A DNA stretch of 64,000 nucleotides from assembly GCA_021397835.1 (NCBI GenBank), contig JAJFZO010000287.1, positions 994,501 to 1,058,500 on the forward strand, written 5' to 3'. A program made the position numbers and the translations under genes. This document shows, piece by piece, positions 1-11,983 of the stretch (the stretch's first letter is position 1; each line of letters starts with the position of its first letter). Source of the DNA: Moringa oleifera (taxonomy: Eukaryota; Streptophyta; Magnoliopsida; Brassicales; Moringaceae). The notes under the pieces are model-generated. The model was not told the origin of the DNA and searched no databases. It saw nothing but the letters and a program-made list of their open reading frames with translations.

Positions 1-1900
1 ATGTATGGCATAAAAAATAGGTGGTGAGAGGACAATGACATGAGGTAAAAGATTGAATGATAATCTTCAAACATGCTTTAAGAAGAAATCATGCTTTTTG
101 ACCTTGAATATTGGAAACATTTACATGTTCAACACACGTCGGATGCAATGCATATTGAAAAAAATGTTTGTGAAAGCATTTATGGAACTTTACTTAATAT
201 CAACATTTAAAGCAAATTAGAGAAAAGATTTAGCTCCCAAGGTTGTAAATGGTCTTACTTATTTACCAATTGCTTGTTACACTCTAAGCAAATCAAATAA
301 AAGGATATTTTGTGAGATATTATCAAACATAAAAGTTATAGATATGTATTCTTCAAATTTCAGAAATCTTGTTTTGATGACAGATTTGAAAATTCAAGGT
401 CTTAATTCTCATGATTGTCATGCTTTTATGTAACAACTTTTATAGTTGGCTATTTGCTCAATTTTGCCAAAACATGTTAGATATGCAATCATGAGATTTT
501 TCTTTTTCTTTAATGCTTTGAGCAGTAAGGTTGTGAATGTTTCAAAACTAGGTAAATTATAGCAAGATTTGATGATAACCTTTTGCTTAGAGAAAAAATA
601 GTTTCCACCTTCTTTTTCTGATATAATGGTGCATTTGATGGTGCATTTTATTAGAGAAGTGAGATTATGTGGACTAGTTTACCTTAGATGGATGTATCCA
701 TTTGAACTATTCATGAAAACTTTGAAAGGATATGTATATAACCGTACTCGTGTTGAAGGATGTATTGCTGAATGCTACATTACAGAAAAAGTACTTGAAT
801 TTTGTAAAGGTTGTTACTCTAACATGCATCTAATTGGTATTCCACATGGAAAAAAAAGATGACATCCAAGTTGAAAAGCAATTACTTGAAAATCACATTA
901 TTACTGTTGATCGACAAGAATTAGTATAAGCATATTTTTATGTATTACTGAATTCACTTGATGTCCAACCATCTGTTGAATATGTTTCTTCCTTATCTAT
1001 GTACAATTTAATTTAAAACATATGCATCATTTGTATATGCATTCACTAGATGAGCTTAACCTTATTTCATTAGTAGTGAGCATATCAAGTATGTGAAATT
1101 ATAGTATCCCCGTCAATCAAAACAATTCAAAAGGTTACAATACAAGATGAGCATACTTGAACCTTTATTTCTTAGTTTCGAGAAAAGGTACATACTTGTT
1201 TCTTTAACATGAGCATATGTCTTCTTTTTATTTAGTACTAAAATCTATTTGATCAAACCTTTGTCAATAGTTTACATCTGAAATACAAAAGGAAAATACA
1301 CCTTCCTTTTGGTGAAATGGGTAGCACATGAACCTCGACCTGAAGTTATAAAATATCCTAAATATGATGCCAATTGCGATCGCTTCCATACATGGGAACG
1401 TGATAATAATCAAGTCATACAAAATAGTGAAGTCATTGTAATTGCAACAATAATGCAAATTTCAATTGCTAAGGACAAGAATCCAATAATTAGACAATTG
1501 TCATTCTATGGTGTTATCAAGGAGATATGAGAGCTTGATTGCCACATATTCAAAATAGTATTGTTCAAATGTGATTGGATTGACAATAATGGTGGGATTA
1601 AATTAGATGATGTGGGTCACATATTGGTTAATCTCAAACGACATGGCCATAAGTCTGATTGTTTCATTTTTGCTTCTCAAGCTTAAAGATCTTTTATGTC
1701 CCTAACCAATTAGATTTAAGATGGTCCATCGTTTGCTCTACTCCCCAAAAAGATTATAAATATAATGAAAGAAATAATGATGTTAACAACATAGAAGAAT
1801 ATAATTCTATTATTGACAACATACTTGAAGTTGATTTAAATGATGAGATCAATGACGATGATGTTAACTATCTATGAACCAACTGTGATGAAACTTTGAT
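1..1900 (+). pseudogene. CACTA (En/Spm) transposase TNP2, C-terminal part, decayed
   Basis: This is the C-terminal part of a TNP2-type transposase, the enzyme that binds and cuts CACTA element ends; the N-terminal part lies left of the window. Around 120-190 the translation reads HLHVQHTSDAMHIEKNVCES, matching the end of the Transposase_21 domain (family form NLDVMHIEKNVCD). At 626-862 an open stretch includes VRLCGLVYLRWMYPFELFMK and RVEGCIAECYI, diagnostic of the DUF4218 domain (usual form CGPVYLRWMYPFERFMK). At 1309-1760 fragments such as AKDKNPI, LSFYGVI and CDWIDNNGGI match DUF4216. Frameshifts and stops separate the domains, and short AT-rich introns may add to this, so it is a pseudogene. 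The domain order is that of plant CACTA TNP2. Family assignment is confident; exact limits are not. Confidence 0.85.
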
Positions 1901-2059
1901 TGATGAAGCCTACAAGTAAACTTTATAACTCACACCAAAATGGTTTGATTGTTTTTTTTTTCTTTTATAGCAATATTATTTTATTGCAAAAGTTAGTATT
2001 ATATAATGAATTATGCTTTAATTATTATTTGGATTATATTTTTATGTTTGTAGGATTAT

Positions 2060-4140
2060 AGATATGACTAAGTTGTTAGAGTCGCCTACCAAATCTAGAG
2101 GACCAACAAAGTTATTGAACTAGAAAAATTTGGAGACAAAGAAGGTGGTACAATTCAATTCAAAATGCATATCATATGGTAATGAAGCTAAATCTTTTAT
2201 ACATACTCTTGGAGTTCTTGCACTGACCATGGTTCTTATAACTTTTAGTGATTAACAAATGTGAGAATATGTTTAGGTTCAACATTTTTACCCTAAATAT
2301 TTAATTATACTTTTCATTAGCATAGTAGCTTAACAAATTTCATTTAGAGAATGCATTTGAAATTGATCCTCACATGAAAAAGATGATCTTATAGTCAATT
2401 GGCAACAAATTAAAACATTCAAGAATATTTTGACAACAAAATATACAATGCCTTTTATGAAAAATCTTGATGTTATGACAACACCAACTCCAATCTATAG
2501 TTTCATGGGAGAAAATTGAGTTATTTGGGCCTTGGAGGATTAATGATTGGAAAAAGTTTGTTAAATCACGTCTTTCAAAGGATTTTAAGGTATATTTATG
2601 TTGTCATATATATTTTTGAACTATAAATATTTTATGTTTCTTCATTAAACGACAATATAGTGTTGTAAAAATTGAGTGAGGAACAAAAAGAATGACAAAA
2701 CCATAGTAAGTATCCTCATCGATTGAGTCGAGGTGGACATGCAACCTTAGAGCACAAATTGGTAACTTTCTCAGTCTTACATTCTTTATGAGGATTTTAA
2801 GATATATTCTTTCTAATTTTTAATTTGTTATTCCATCTTTACAGAAACGAGAACTGAAGGCAGGAGATGAGATTGATCATAGTGAATTATGGAAGCTAGC
2901 ACAATAAGACAAAGAAGGACATTATGCATAAGAAATGATGCCTATTGTTGTAAAAGTTATAAAGATTTTTTGGAATCTTGTATAAAATTTGAAAAACTTA
3001 TCTTTATAAAATTATTTATAAAGTTTCAGGATTACTATACTGCTTATATTCTTCAAGTAGTGAAACAGTATTGAAAACTTTTTATGTGTGTTTAGCATGA
3101 AGAAAAATATGAATAGGTAAAATACATAAGATTATTATATTTTTTATATTTTTCAGGCAGTGAGGTAGTATTGGAAACTTTCTGTGTGTGTTTCGCATGA
3201 AAAAAAATATGAAGAGGTAAAATACATAAGATTACTATATTGTTTATATTTTTCAAGTAATGAGGCATTATTGGAAACTTTCTATGTGTGTTTGGCATGA
3301 AAGAAAATACAAAAGTTGTAAAATGCATTTGATTACTATACTACTTATGTTTTTTAGGCAACGAAGCAGTATTAGAAACTTTCTTTGTGTGTTTGGCATG
3401 AAGAAAAATATGAAAGGGTAAAATACATAATATTTCTATATTGTTTATATTTTTAAGGTAGTGAGACAATATTGAAAACTGTCTATGTATGTTTGGCATG
3501 AAGAAAAATATAAAAAGGTGTATAATATTACTCTGATGTTTATATTTTTTAGGCAGTGAGGCAATATTGAAAACTTTTTGTCTATGTTTGGCATGAAGAA
3601 AAATATGAAGGGGTAAAATGTACAAGATTATTATATTGTTTGTATTTTTTAGACAGCGAGGCAATATTGAAAATTTTCTCTGTGTTAGGCATGAAGAAAA
3701 ATATGAACGGGTAAAATGCATGAGATTACTATACTATTTATATTTTTCAAGTAGTGAGGTAATACAGTCTAACTAGTTAGAATGCCACTTTTTCTTGGCT
3801 AATGAAAAAACATACCCAGACAAAAAGTATTCTATCTTTTTCTTTCTTGCTTGTTTTCTTGACACCCTTAAAGTTAAGTTGCAGCATTTTTTGCTCATTG
3901 CATGTAAGTCATGAATAATAGTCTATAAACCTAGGTAATTAATATTTATGTAATTTATACTTAATTTGACATGGATTATTGTAGGATGAGTTAATAGAGC
4001 AGTCAAAAGCTAGTACTATTACATTCTCAAGTAATGATGACATTTTAAGCAAAGTGCTTAGTATTAATGAGCATAGGGGTCGAGTTAAAGGAGTTGGAAA
4101 GTCAGTCACTCCTTTGGTCTGTTTTTCCACTCTTAATAAG
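2060..4140 (+). pseudogene. CACTA second ORF: plant transposase (Ptta/En/Spm, PF03004-like), decayed
   Basis: The second gene of the same CACTA element follows TNP2 in the same orientation, as is usual in plant CACTAs. Pieces that can be read include a basic N-terminal stretch SPTKSRGPTKLLN near 2085, a segment DEIDHSELWKLA at about 2868-2905 (family form RHEKWKLAR), and DELIEQSKAS followed by INEHRGRVKGVGKSVTP at about 3985-4115. The last matches the EHxGRVRGVG motif of plant CACTA ORF2 proteins. The ORF is interrupted by stops and by the 100-bp tandem array at 3031-3780. In the family this protein accompanies TNP2 and is thought to help bind subterminal repeats. No intact reading frame remains. 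Confidence 0.7.
3031..3780 (+). repeat. Minisatellite, about 100 bp x 7 plus a partial unit, inside CACTA ORF2
   Basis: Successive units begin with ATTACTATA-like sequence at about 3031, 3131, 3231, 3332, 3432, 3527 and 3627, with a partial eighth at 3725. Each unit has a T-rich stretch ending in TTTTCAG-, TTTTTAG- or TTCAAG-like sequence, then about 60-65 bases resembling GCAGTGAGGCAATATTGGAA...GGCATGAAGAAAAATATGAA, then GGTAAAATACAT. The T-rich/AG and GGTAAAAT borders resemble splice acceptor and donor sites around a small exon-like core. Units differ by point changes and small indels, so the array is not recent. Antisense open frames over it (3092-3328 and 3341-3721) are artefacts of the periodic sequence. 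Confidence 0.9.
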
Positions 4141-4379
4141 GTATCATATCTAGAAGCTCACTTAGTTGAAGTGGAGTAAAAGCTATTGTTATTAACTCAA
4201 GGAAGCACAGATGCACATTCACGTGTTGCATAACCTGAAGGTCATAGCTCCAATAAGATACAAAAATTTGATTTACTAGTGCCTATGAAGGATTTTTGCA
4301 ATGTTTCTGATGAAGATTTGAAGATGAAGTATTTACTTGTTTATTTAATGTTGTAGATATATGTTTTCATTGTTAATTA

Positions 4380-5880
4380 TAATTAATACTATCAATTTTT
4401 TTAATGAATAGGGTGTTTTATGTAAATTAGCAATAGATACACTAGAAAATGTTATTGCAATAGGCATTATTATTGATAGTGCTTATGCTAATTTTGTGGT
4501 TTTCATTGATCAAATATTGATTCAAGATGCTCGACTACCTATTGAAAATAAGGTTGAATATTTTATGTTTGTTAAATACATTAGGTCATCACGTAAGTTG
4601 GTCTAAAAAATTTGTTAAGGAGGTATGAGACAATTTTAGTAGTGGTATTTTATTTTTGTTTCTTTTTTATGTTAAAAATTATTTGACTATTAAAATTTAT
4701 TATTGTCACATGTTTGAAGACAAAGAAAAAAGAAATCAGTAATGAAGTAAGATCCATTTCTGAGCAAGCTCTAAAGCAATTTGCAAAAGCAACTTATCTA
4801 TTAATAATTAATATGTGAAATAAAGTTAGAGTAAGATTTGATGATGATGTTTTTTACTGTCTATTTTATTGCTATTTTGGCTCAAAAGATTGAAAAAAAG
4901 GAACTAAAAGGAACGAGCATTTGTTTGTATATCAAGTGAGACAAAGAATTTCAATATTAGTTTATTTTAATATCTATGTTTATATGGTTTAACTTTCACT
5001 TTATTTATCTACATGCTAAATTGAAGGATATAAAAAAGTTGAAACAACTAGACTTTATCAATCCTGTGATTGTCTCACTCTCTGGTGGACTAAACAATGA
5101 AAGCAAGATAAAAGATAGAGCATCGTAGAGTGGTTAAAAAAAGCACATTCAAACCAAATTCTTTTCATGCCTTACAATCCAAAGTAAGATTTTTTTTTTA
5201 CCCTAATTGCTTTTTCAAGGCATATCTCATATGGCTATTTATCATCTTTTGCTTTCCTTGTTACAAATAGATTTTATTGAGAATTAGTATTTATTGATAT
5301 GGCATCACGGATACTATATCATTTAGATTCTTTGGGTCATGAAGTAGGACCTGATCTTAAAAAAATTGTGACCATGTAAGTATAAGTTTTACTTTATGCC
5401 TTTTGTTTATTGGTTCGTTAGTAATCCTAAATATTGTATGTTTTTCAAATGTCTATTGGTTATTAGTATAGGGGTTTTCAAATATTTCGTGTGAGATCAA
5501 ATATTGCATGGCAACAATTCAAATGAGTTTATTTTATTTTTGCATTATTAATAAGATTGAAATGATATGTATTAATGATTATATATATATATATATATAG
5601 GCAATGATTCAAAGAGGAGGTGTAAAATGTGGATATTTTATCCTACGATTTATGAAGAAAATAATTAAAGATCTAAAGATTCTTTGTGAGAATGTCATAT
5701 TTTTCATTCACATATTAAATGTTTCATATTTATAAATGATATCAAATTGATTATGTTGTCTTCTTTTGTATTCTAATTTTAAAGTTCAATGATAAAGATA
5801 CATATAGTAATGAAGAAATTGATGAAGTACGTGGTGAATAGGCTATGCATGTACAACAGCTACTATCATAACTAGGTATG
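4380..5880 (+). pseudogene. CACTA ORF2 C-terminal region with Ulp1-like (C48) protease domain, decayed
   Basis: This continues the CACTA second ORF. Near 4417-4555 the translation reads CKLAIDTLENVIAIGIII, matching the CKLAxGxxENIVAxGTI segment found upstream of the protease in plant CACTA proteins. At about 5040-5150 and 5275-5380 there are fragments LDFINPVIVSLS, NQILFMPYNPK and FIDMASRILYHLDSLGHE, and at 5600-5680 RGGVKCGYFILRFMKKII. The last matches the catalytic-cysteine block of Ulp1/C48 peptidases (family form ECGYYVMRFM), with the Cys present. The tail SNEEIDEVRGE at about 5810-5840 also fits. Frameshifts and stops occur throughout. CACTA-borne Ulp1 domains are known in plants; their role in transposition is not established. 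Introns were not resolved. Confidence 0.75.
5581..5599. repeat. (TA)n microsatellite
   Basis: A run of AT dinucleotides of about 20 bp lies between Ulp1-domain segments, within intronic or decayed CACTA DNA. Confidence 0.9.
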
Positions 5881-6715
5881 CAATCCTTGTTGGCTTATCA
5901 ATGGCTGTGTTGTAATTGTATGTTGTTTGGCTTGGTTAAATTCAAGTATGATGGACTAATTTTATTTATTAAGCCCTCTACCAGTTTTATTCATTGAACC
6001 ATCTACCAATTTTGTTCATTGATCCTTTTGCCAAGGGAAGATGACAGAATTTTGTAAATATCATCTTTAAGAAGTTCGTAGAGTAAAGAATAAGTAGAAG
6101 CAGTCAAGCATGCATGTGAAATTATAAACATGTTCATGATCAGTTAATTTTTGTATTTAATGTTACATTACAAGAAGTTACATTTTTGAAATCTAGCTAT
6201 AGGAAGCTGAATAGAAAATTATACAATATATGTGATTAATATATACCTTATATATGAGTTGTAAGAAATTATATTTTTGACATTTAGATGCATTCCCAAT
6301 CTTTTATTATATTTGATTTTTAAGCTTTATTACAATTACTTATTTATTTAATTTGATATGTAAATTAATCATATTTTTAATAGAGATGATCTAAAAATGT
6401 ATCTTTTCTATAACTATTGTAGGAGTGACATGTCATTAATTCACTAGGTATTTTTTGATGTAATGGTAAAATATAGCAGTACAAATTACATAGTTGTGTA
6501 ATTTAATTTGTAGATATTTTGTTTATTTTGATACTAAATATTATCATATTTTGTACATGACAATAGTTTTAATTATAAATATTTGTAACTTTTGTTGTTT
6601 GATATTATTTGTACTATTTGACTATTATTATTGTAAAAATAAATTATAAATATTGATTAATTAACTAAAATATAAAAATTAAATTTTTATGATTAATTAA
6701 TAAAAAATATAATAA
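5881..6715. other. AT-rich 3' part of CACTA element, no gene seen
   Basis: This stretch lies between the Ulp1-like coding remains and the subterminal array. It is AT-rich with many short ATTTGTA/ATTATA-type runs and a partly repeated phrase (ACCAGTTTTATTCATTGA and ACCAATTTTGTTCATTGA near 5980-6025). No coding similarity was seen on either strand. Confidence 0.6.
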
Positions 6716-7075
6716 AAACGTAATTATGACGATCACGAAGACTGTCATGAACAAAGGGAAATTTTTTATGACAATCACAAAACTGTCATGAAAAAGTACA
6801 AATATTTTATGATGGTCACAAAGACCATCATGAATAAGTGAAAGCTTTTTATAATGGTCATAAAGACTATCATGAATAAGTGAAAGCTTTTTATAACGGT
6901 CTATTATAGACCGTCATAAGTTATTTATTACTATTTTTCACAGACCGTCATTAATACTATAACCTTTTCATGACATTCCAAAACCATCAAGAATTTATGA
7001 TGGTCTTTTGGACCGTCATAAAGTTTTTATGTCATCATTTATAATGATAGTTTTTTAATTGTCATAAAAATATTT
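6716..7075. repeat. CACTA subterminal palindromic repeat array
   Basis: At least five consecutive imperfect palindromes of the form ATGAyrGTCAcaAAGACyrTCATG lie at 6726-6749, 6768-6790, 6809-6832, 6851-6874 and 6893-6919, spaced about 40-43 bp apart. Further half-copies of GACCGTCAT or ATGGTC follow to about 7075. The copy at 6896-6914 is a perfect palindrome (ACGGTCTAT-T-ATAGACCGT). Arrays of short repeats near the ends are typical of CACTA elements, where they bind the transposase. A terminal CACTA/TAGTG repeat could not be placed with confidence. Confidence 0.8.
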
Positions 7076-9960
7076 TTAAAACAGGAAATACCCATCACAA
7101 AAGGCTTGTTTTCTTATGCTGTTATAAGAAACTATCGTAAATCTCTTATACAATGTGATTTTATCATGTAACTTCCTCCGTTGACATAATAGTCTTGATA
7201 ACACTTGCATTCGATAATCACAAGTCAAAACATCATGCCATTGAAAGTATTGATAGAACTCTTGCATCTAAAACAATAACAAAACAAGATTTGTATCAAA
7301 ATCAAACATATTTATTCTATAACTATTATCAAACTAATAACTTGATAAAATAACAACCCCCAAAACGTCGAAGGATACCAAAGAGACAAAAAAAAAAAAA
7401 GAAAAAACAAGATCCTAATGATCCTAGAGCTAACACATCTAGTAAACTAAGACATTAATTAGTTAAATGTTCCCATAGTAATCAGTGGGAGCATAACTAT
7501 AGGACTTACAAGGCACTTATAAACCCCAATGCTAAGAGAATGAGTGCATATAAGAGCAATGGTACATCTTTTGGCACTTCAACCTCTAAAGTTTTGCTTA
7601 AGCATTATCTTCCTTAACTAATACTAGACCAACAATCATAACACCATTACAACCAATTAGAAAAAGAGAGAGCCATGCTACTGGTACTTACCCTGTGTTG
7701 GTTAATGATTCCATAGGGTATGAAATCGTTTATAGTCAAGTAATCATTTAAAATCTTAATCTTTTTTTTTTTTTGGTTGAATATATGTTCTTTGTACCTG
7801 ACTATAATTATCTTACTTCTTTCTTTATTTTCAACCACCTAGACAACCTAAAAGAGATCAAGTAGGGTTATAGACAGTGACCATCGAGCAACCTAGTAAG
7901 ACTACCTAGTTGTATTTATAATTCGTACGCGATTCCAGAGATTGATTGTATAAGCAATGGATGTTTTCATGCTGATCAAGCAGTGGATATTTTCTTATTG
8001 GATAATATTGGATAATTTGAAAATTTTGTATAAGCAATGAATATTTTCATGTTTTTGGATGATTTTGCTTTATTTCATACTGAATAATGATTTGTGTAAT
8101 GTGAAGATTATAATAAGATCTTGAAATTGAAGTTTTAACTTCTTCAATGTAGTTTCATTCTTTTCATTATATACTTTTGTTTGTTCTAATTAATTTGATC
8201 ACATAATATTTGATAATTTGCGAAACCTAGAAATTAAAAAAGATTACATTAAAGTAGATTAGTTTGAAATGACATACAACATTTGATAATCCATGAGAAA
8301 ACAAAATAAAACAAAATATTTGATCATCAGATAAGTTTCAAATGGAGTATTTGATAAACTAAGAAAAAGATTTGATTATAAAGTTTAGCTGAAGATCATT
8401 TAACACAAAGCATAAGATTATGAAGCTTACAACTCATAATAAGACCAATAAATATTCTCACATTGCATTTATAAGTTTGAAGCTTATAACCCTTAGGTCT
8501 AAAATCATTCTTCAACTCATTCAATTAATGCTTCATTACTATTTCTACCCTTTTTTTCATAAACAGAAACCATAACATAATAATAAAAATCGTAAATATG
8601 CTCTAATATAAAATTAGCAAGCCTTGAAACTATGCCAATTTAGCTTCAATCTTGTTCATTCACTCAAATACACTATGAATAACTTGACATGCATGTGAGA
8701 AAAGACTTGGATTATGCCAAGCGAAGATATATAACTCCTCAGCTGCATCAATGTATTGCAAAAAACTTGTGAATTAACTTGTAATAATAATTAAAACTAA
8801 ACTAAACTTCACTAAATTAAACTAAGTAATTCAAACACTGAACTAAACTAAAACTAAATTTCATTAGATATAACATAACAAAAACTAAAAGACCTAGTGG
8901 TCAATATCAAGCCTTGTTGCAATTTTTAAACCAAAGCTATCTGAAACCACGAGATGTATGATCTAGTGTAATCCATAACTAAAACTAAACTACATTAGAT
9001 ATAACATAACAAAAACTAGAAGACCTAGTAGTCAATATCAAGCCTTGTTGCAATGTCTAAACCAAGGCTATCTGAAACCACAATATGTATGATCTAGTGT
9101 AATCCATTATGATCACAAGTATATAATTACAATTAGCATTTGAATTATATAATTACAATTACAACTACAAGCAAAGATTTTTTAGGGACTAAACGATATC
9201 ATGTGCCTTTAAAAACATAAGATTACAATTACAAAACTAAAGATTTTTTTTTTCATTTGTTTTATCCAAACCAAATATATAGGGCACAACAATAAACATA
9301 TGCATTTCAATTAGCATGTTGAGATCACAACAATGACTTAAATTATTAGTATCCCTAGCAGTATCAAGCAATTAACATATATAATTATTATAATATCACA
9401 AGTAATTAGCACAATACAAGAGATAAAGAATTAGTATAGGAATTAATATAAGCAGTTTAATCTATTTTACAGTAAAATCACTACTAATTTTTGCAACAAG
9501 TATATGAAATCTTCTTTAAATATCATTTGAAATCAAATTAAGAATACAATAATACCTTGGGTTTTAGGCACCTAAAAATCTCCTGACAAAATTCAAAACA
9601 GTCCATGCAGTCCTCAAAAGCATATTGATTCCATAAAATCATTAAACACCTTCAATCTTTTCAAGTTTCCCTTTCCCATTGTTTGATTGATATGAATTTA
9701 TAACTATTTTACTTAATTGATGCAAGAAGATAGAATGAAGTGAAGAAAGAAGCGAAATGATCAACTGAAAACTTAATTTTTTTAAATACAAAGAAGTTAA
9801 GGGATGGGTACCTGATAATCTCGTATTTATACAATAATTGATGCTTGCATTGGTGGATGAAGAAAGAAAGTGTACAAATTCGATTCTGAGCCACATTACT
9901 TCATTTGATGGTGATGAAAGTATTTTCCATGTATTTGCACACTTGACAAGCATACAGTCA
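7076..9960. other. Non-coding, AT-rich DNA, no recognisable gene
   Basis: Several short open frames occur on both strands (for example minus 9642-9953, about 103 codons, overlapped by another minus frame at 9709-9894). None has a recognisable domain or plausible codon use, and two overlapping frames in the same place argue against coding. The stretch contains a tandem duplication (listed separately). It may include the far end of the CACTA element and other degraded repeats. Confidence 0.5.
8846..9107. repeat. Tandem duplication, 131 bp x 2
   Basis: The sequence from ACTAAAACTAAA through GATCTAGTGTAATCCAT occurs at about 8846-8976 and again at about 8977-9107 with only a few base differences. 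Shared blocks include CATTAGATATAACATAAC, GTCAATATCAAGCCTTG and GATCTAGTGTAATCCAT. No coding content was seen. Confidence 0.9.
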
Positions 9961-9989
9961 CGTGTTGAGAAACATAGTTAACTTTATTT

Positions 9990-10125
9990 AGTTTTGTTAA
10001 AAGAGGTCTCATATCACAATCGATATATTACATGAGTCCTAATTTGATACAATTTTTTTACGTAAGTCTCAATTTGACATCACTCTCAAAATATAGGTCC
10101 TTCTCATGTAATTAACCCTTAAATT
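9990..10125. repeat. Terminal-arm-like repeat (related to foldback element and to 15660-15800)
   Basis: The segment from AGTTTTGTTAAAAGAGGTCTCA to TTCTCATGTAATTAACC resembles 15660-15800 in the same orientation (shared blocks include TGTAAGTCT/CGTAAGTCT, CAATTTGA and AAAATATA). It also resembles the right arm of the foldback element ending near 12515. It may be one end of a degraded TIR element. Confidence 0.5.
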
Positions 10126-11980
10126 TAATAATAAATATTATATTAAAATATTGATAATTATTAATTTACTAATATTATAATATTTTTTAAAATATTAATA
10201 TTATGTACTTTATGAATTTAAAATTTGAAAATATATGAATATTGATAATTTTATCTACATTATTTAAATTTATCTTAAAAAATTGATCTTGTTTTGATAA
10301 TATTTTAAATTAAAAAATATTTTTGCATATAAAGCACATAATTTCAAATTTTAATTTAAACTTATACATTTGTAAAAATTTATAATTTAAATTTATTTAT
10401 AACAAATCATAATTAAAAATATTTTTATATATAAATAACATAATTTTAATTTTTAATTTAAAATTATACATATGTAGAAATTTATAATTTAAAACTATTT
10501 ATAATAGTCATAATTAAAAAATTTCATAAGATTTTATTTATATTTATAAAAATTTAAAATTAAAGTAAAAAATATTGACAATTTTTATGCACATAATTTT
10601 AAGACTTAATATTTACATTAATTTGTAATCTTTATTAAAATAATTTTAAATTTTTATTTAATAATAAATCTATTTTTTAAGTTGATAATAATTCACAATT
10701 TAAAATTTAAATTTATTAATAAATTAATCTTAAATTGCCAACTTTTTAAACCAAAGCAATTTGCTTATTGGATTTATTTTGTTTTTAAATTTATTATATT
10801 TAAAATTTTTAATAGTTTACTTTATTGTGGCTTTTATAAATATGTTATATTAGATGTTGATGTGAAACTTTTTCGAAGTTCTTTTTTTTTGTGTGTGTTC
10901 ATAGGGAATCTCACAAAATTAAAATTGAGGTCTTTGTTAATCAATAACCATGCAAGTAAAAGAATGAGGACCTTTAATTTCAAAATTATTAAAAAACATA
11001 TCCATAAAAAATTACAAAATTGAAAAATGTTTTTATTATTTTTTAATTATTAAATCTCTCATTTGGTGATGAAGAAGCTAGTGATCGAGCTTACAAGATT
11101 GCAATCAACAAGAAAAAGAAAAAAAAATTAGCTCCAAAATTATCAAACTCCTTTATCCAAAAAGCATTATATGCAAAATTATTTTTCTTTGAATTTTTCT
11201 TTTTTTATTTTTTATAATTGATGTATGTCTCATTTGATCACTTTATAAATTAAACATAAACAAATAATGATTTTAATAATTTTTTATTTCATTTAATAAA
11301 AACATATCAAATTCATTTTTCATTCATTTTTAAAATTTTTTGAATATTTTTATTTATGGATCCCATGAAATCTTAATGTTTTATCCATATTACCAAACAC
11401 ACTGTCACAATCCAAAGTGATTTTACGAACCCAACGTAATGAAAATTGACAAAACACCCTTCAATGCTTAACTTTGTCTAAAATTGACGTTTTTTCCTTT
11501 TTTGTTCCCTCCAACCTGTAACAAAAGCTCAGGCATGGAATTTTTTATGGGTTTAGGGCTTGGGATCACCAAATTAAGTTAATACAGATGAGAACTTTTG
11601 AAATTAGTTGTCGATTTGATCCCTAGTAATTGATTTGAACCCGAATAAAAGTTGAAATTATTGTGATAATGCATTATTGGCCGACATTGTCTTTAATGGA
11701 TAATGAATCTTCACACTATGACATTACCTTGGGTTCATGTGATTCTAAGGTAAAATTACAAATTTCATGAACACCAAAGAATCCAAGAAGAAGGTTTTAG
11801 GGCTAGGGCTAGAATGGTGTGGGGTTATCACATTTTAGGTCCAATGATTTTAAGTATTTAGGTACCCGATTATTTTGCTTTTTTTATTATCTTTGCAAAA
11901 ATTATCCTAATTTATCAAAAAATATTGTTTCATGTTTTGCATTATACTGATTTGGTTATCTTGTTAATACAAAATTTTCT
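10126..11980. other. Very AT-rich non-coding DNA
   Basis: Most of this stretch is low-complexity AT sequence. At about 10337-10540 there is a partial tandem duplication with a period of about 100 bp (CATAATTTCAAATTTTAATTTAAA... then CATAATTTTAATTTTTAATTTAAA...). An open frame of about 113 codons at 10682-11023 on the + strand is made of AT-rich codons and has no recognisable features, so it is not called as a gene. 11400-11900 has more mixed composition, but nothing was identified. Confidence 0.5.
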
Positions 11981-11983
11981 TGA

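Noticed and set aside
3092..3721. Minus-strand frames of 78 and 126 codons with repeated His/Phe-rich phrases
   Set aside because: They lie over the 100-bp minisatellite, and the periodic peptide is a by-product of the repeat.
6726..6919. CRISPR-like array (regular repeats about 42 bp apart)
   Set aside because: The repeats are imperfect palindromes within a plant CACTA subterminal region; there are no unique spacers and the context is eukaryotic.
9642..9953. 103-codon minus-strand frame
   Set aside because: Another open frame overlaps it on the same strand. No signal peptide, domain or conserved motif was convincing.
10682..11023. 113-codon + strand frame
   Set aside because: It consists almost entirely of AT-rich codons in an AT-rich region, with no domain, no start context and no related copy.
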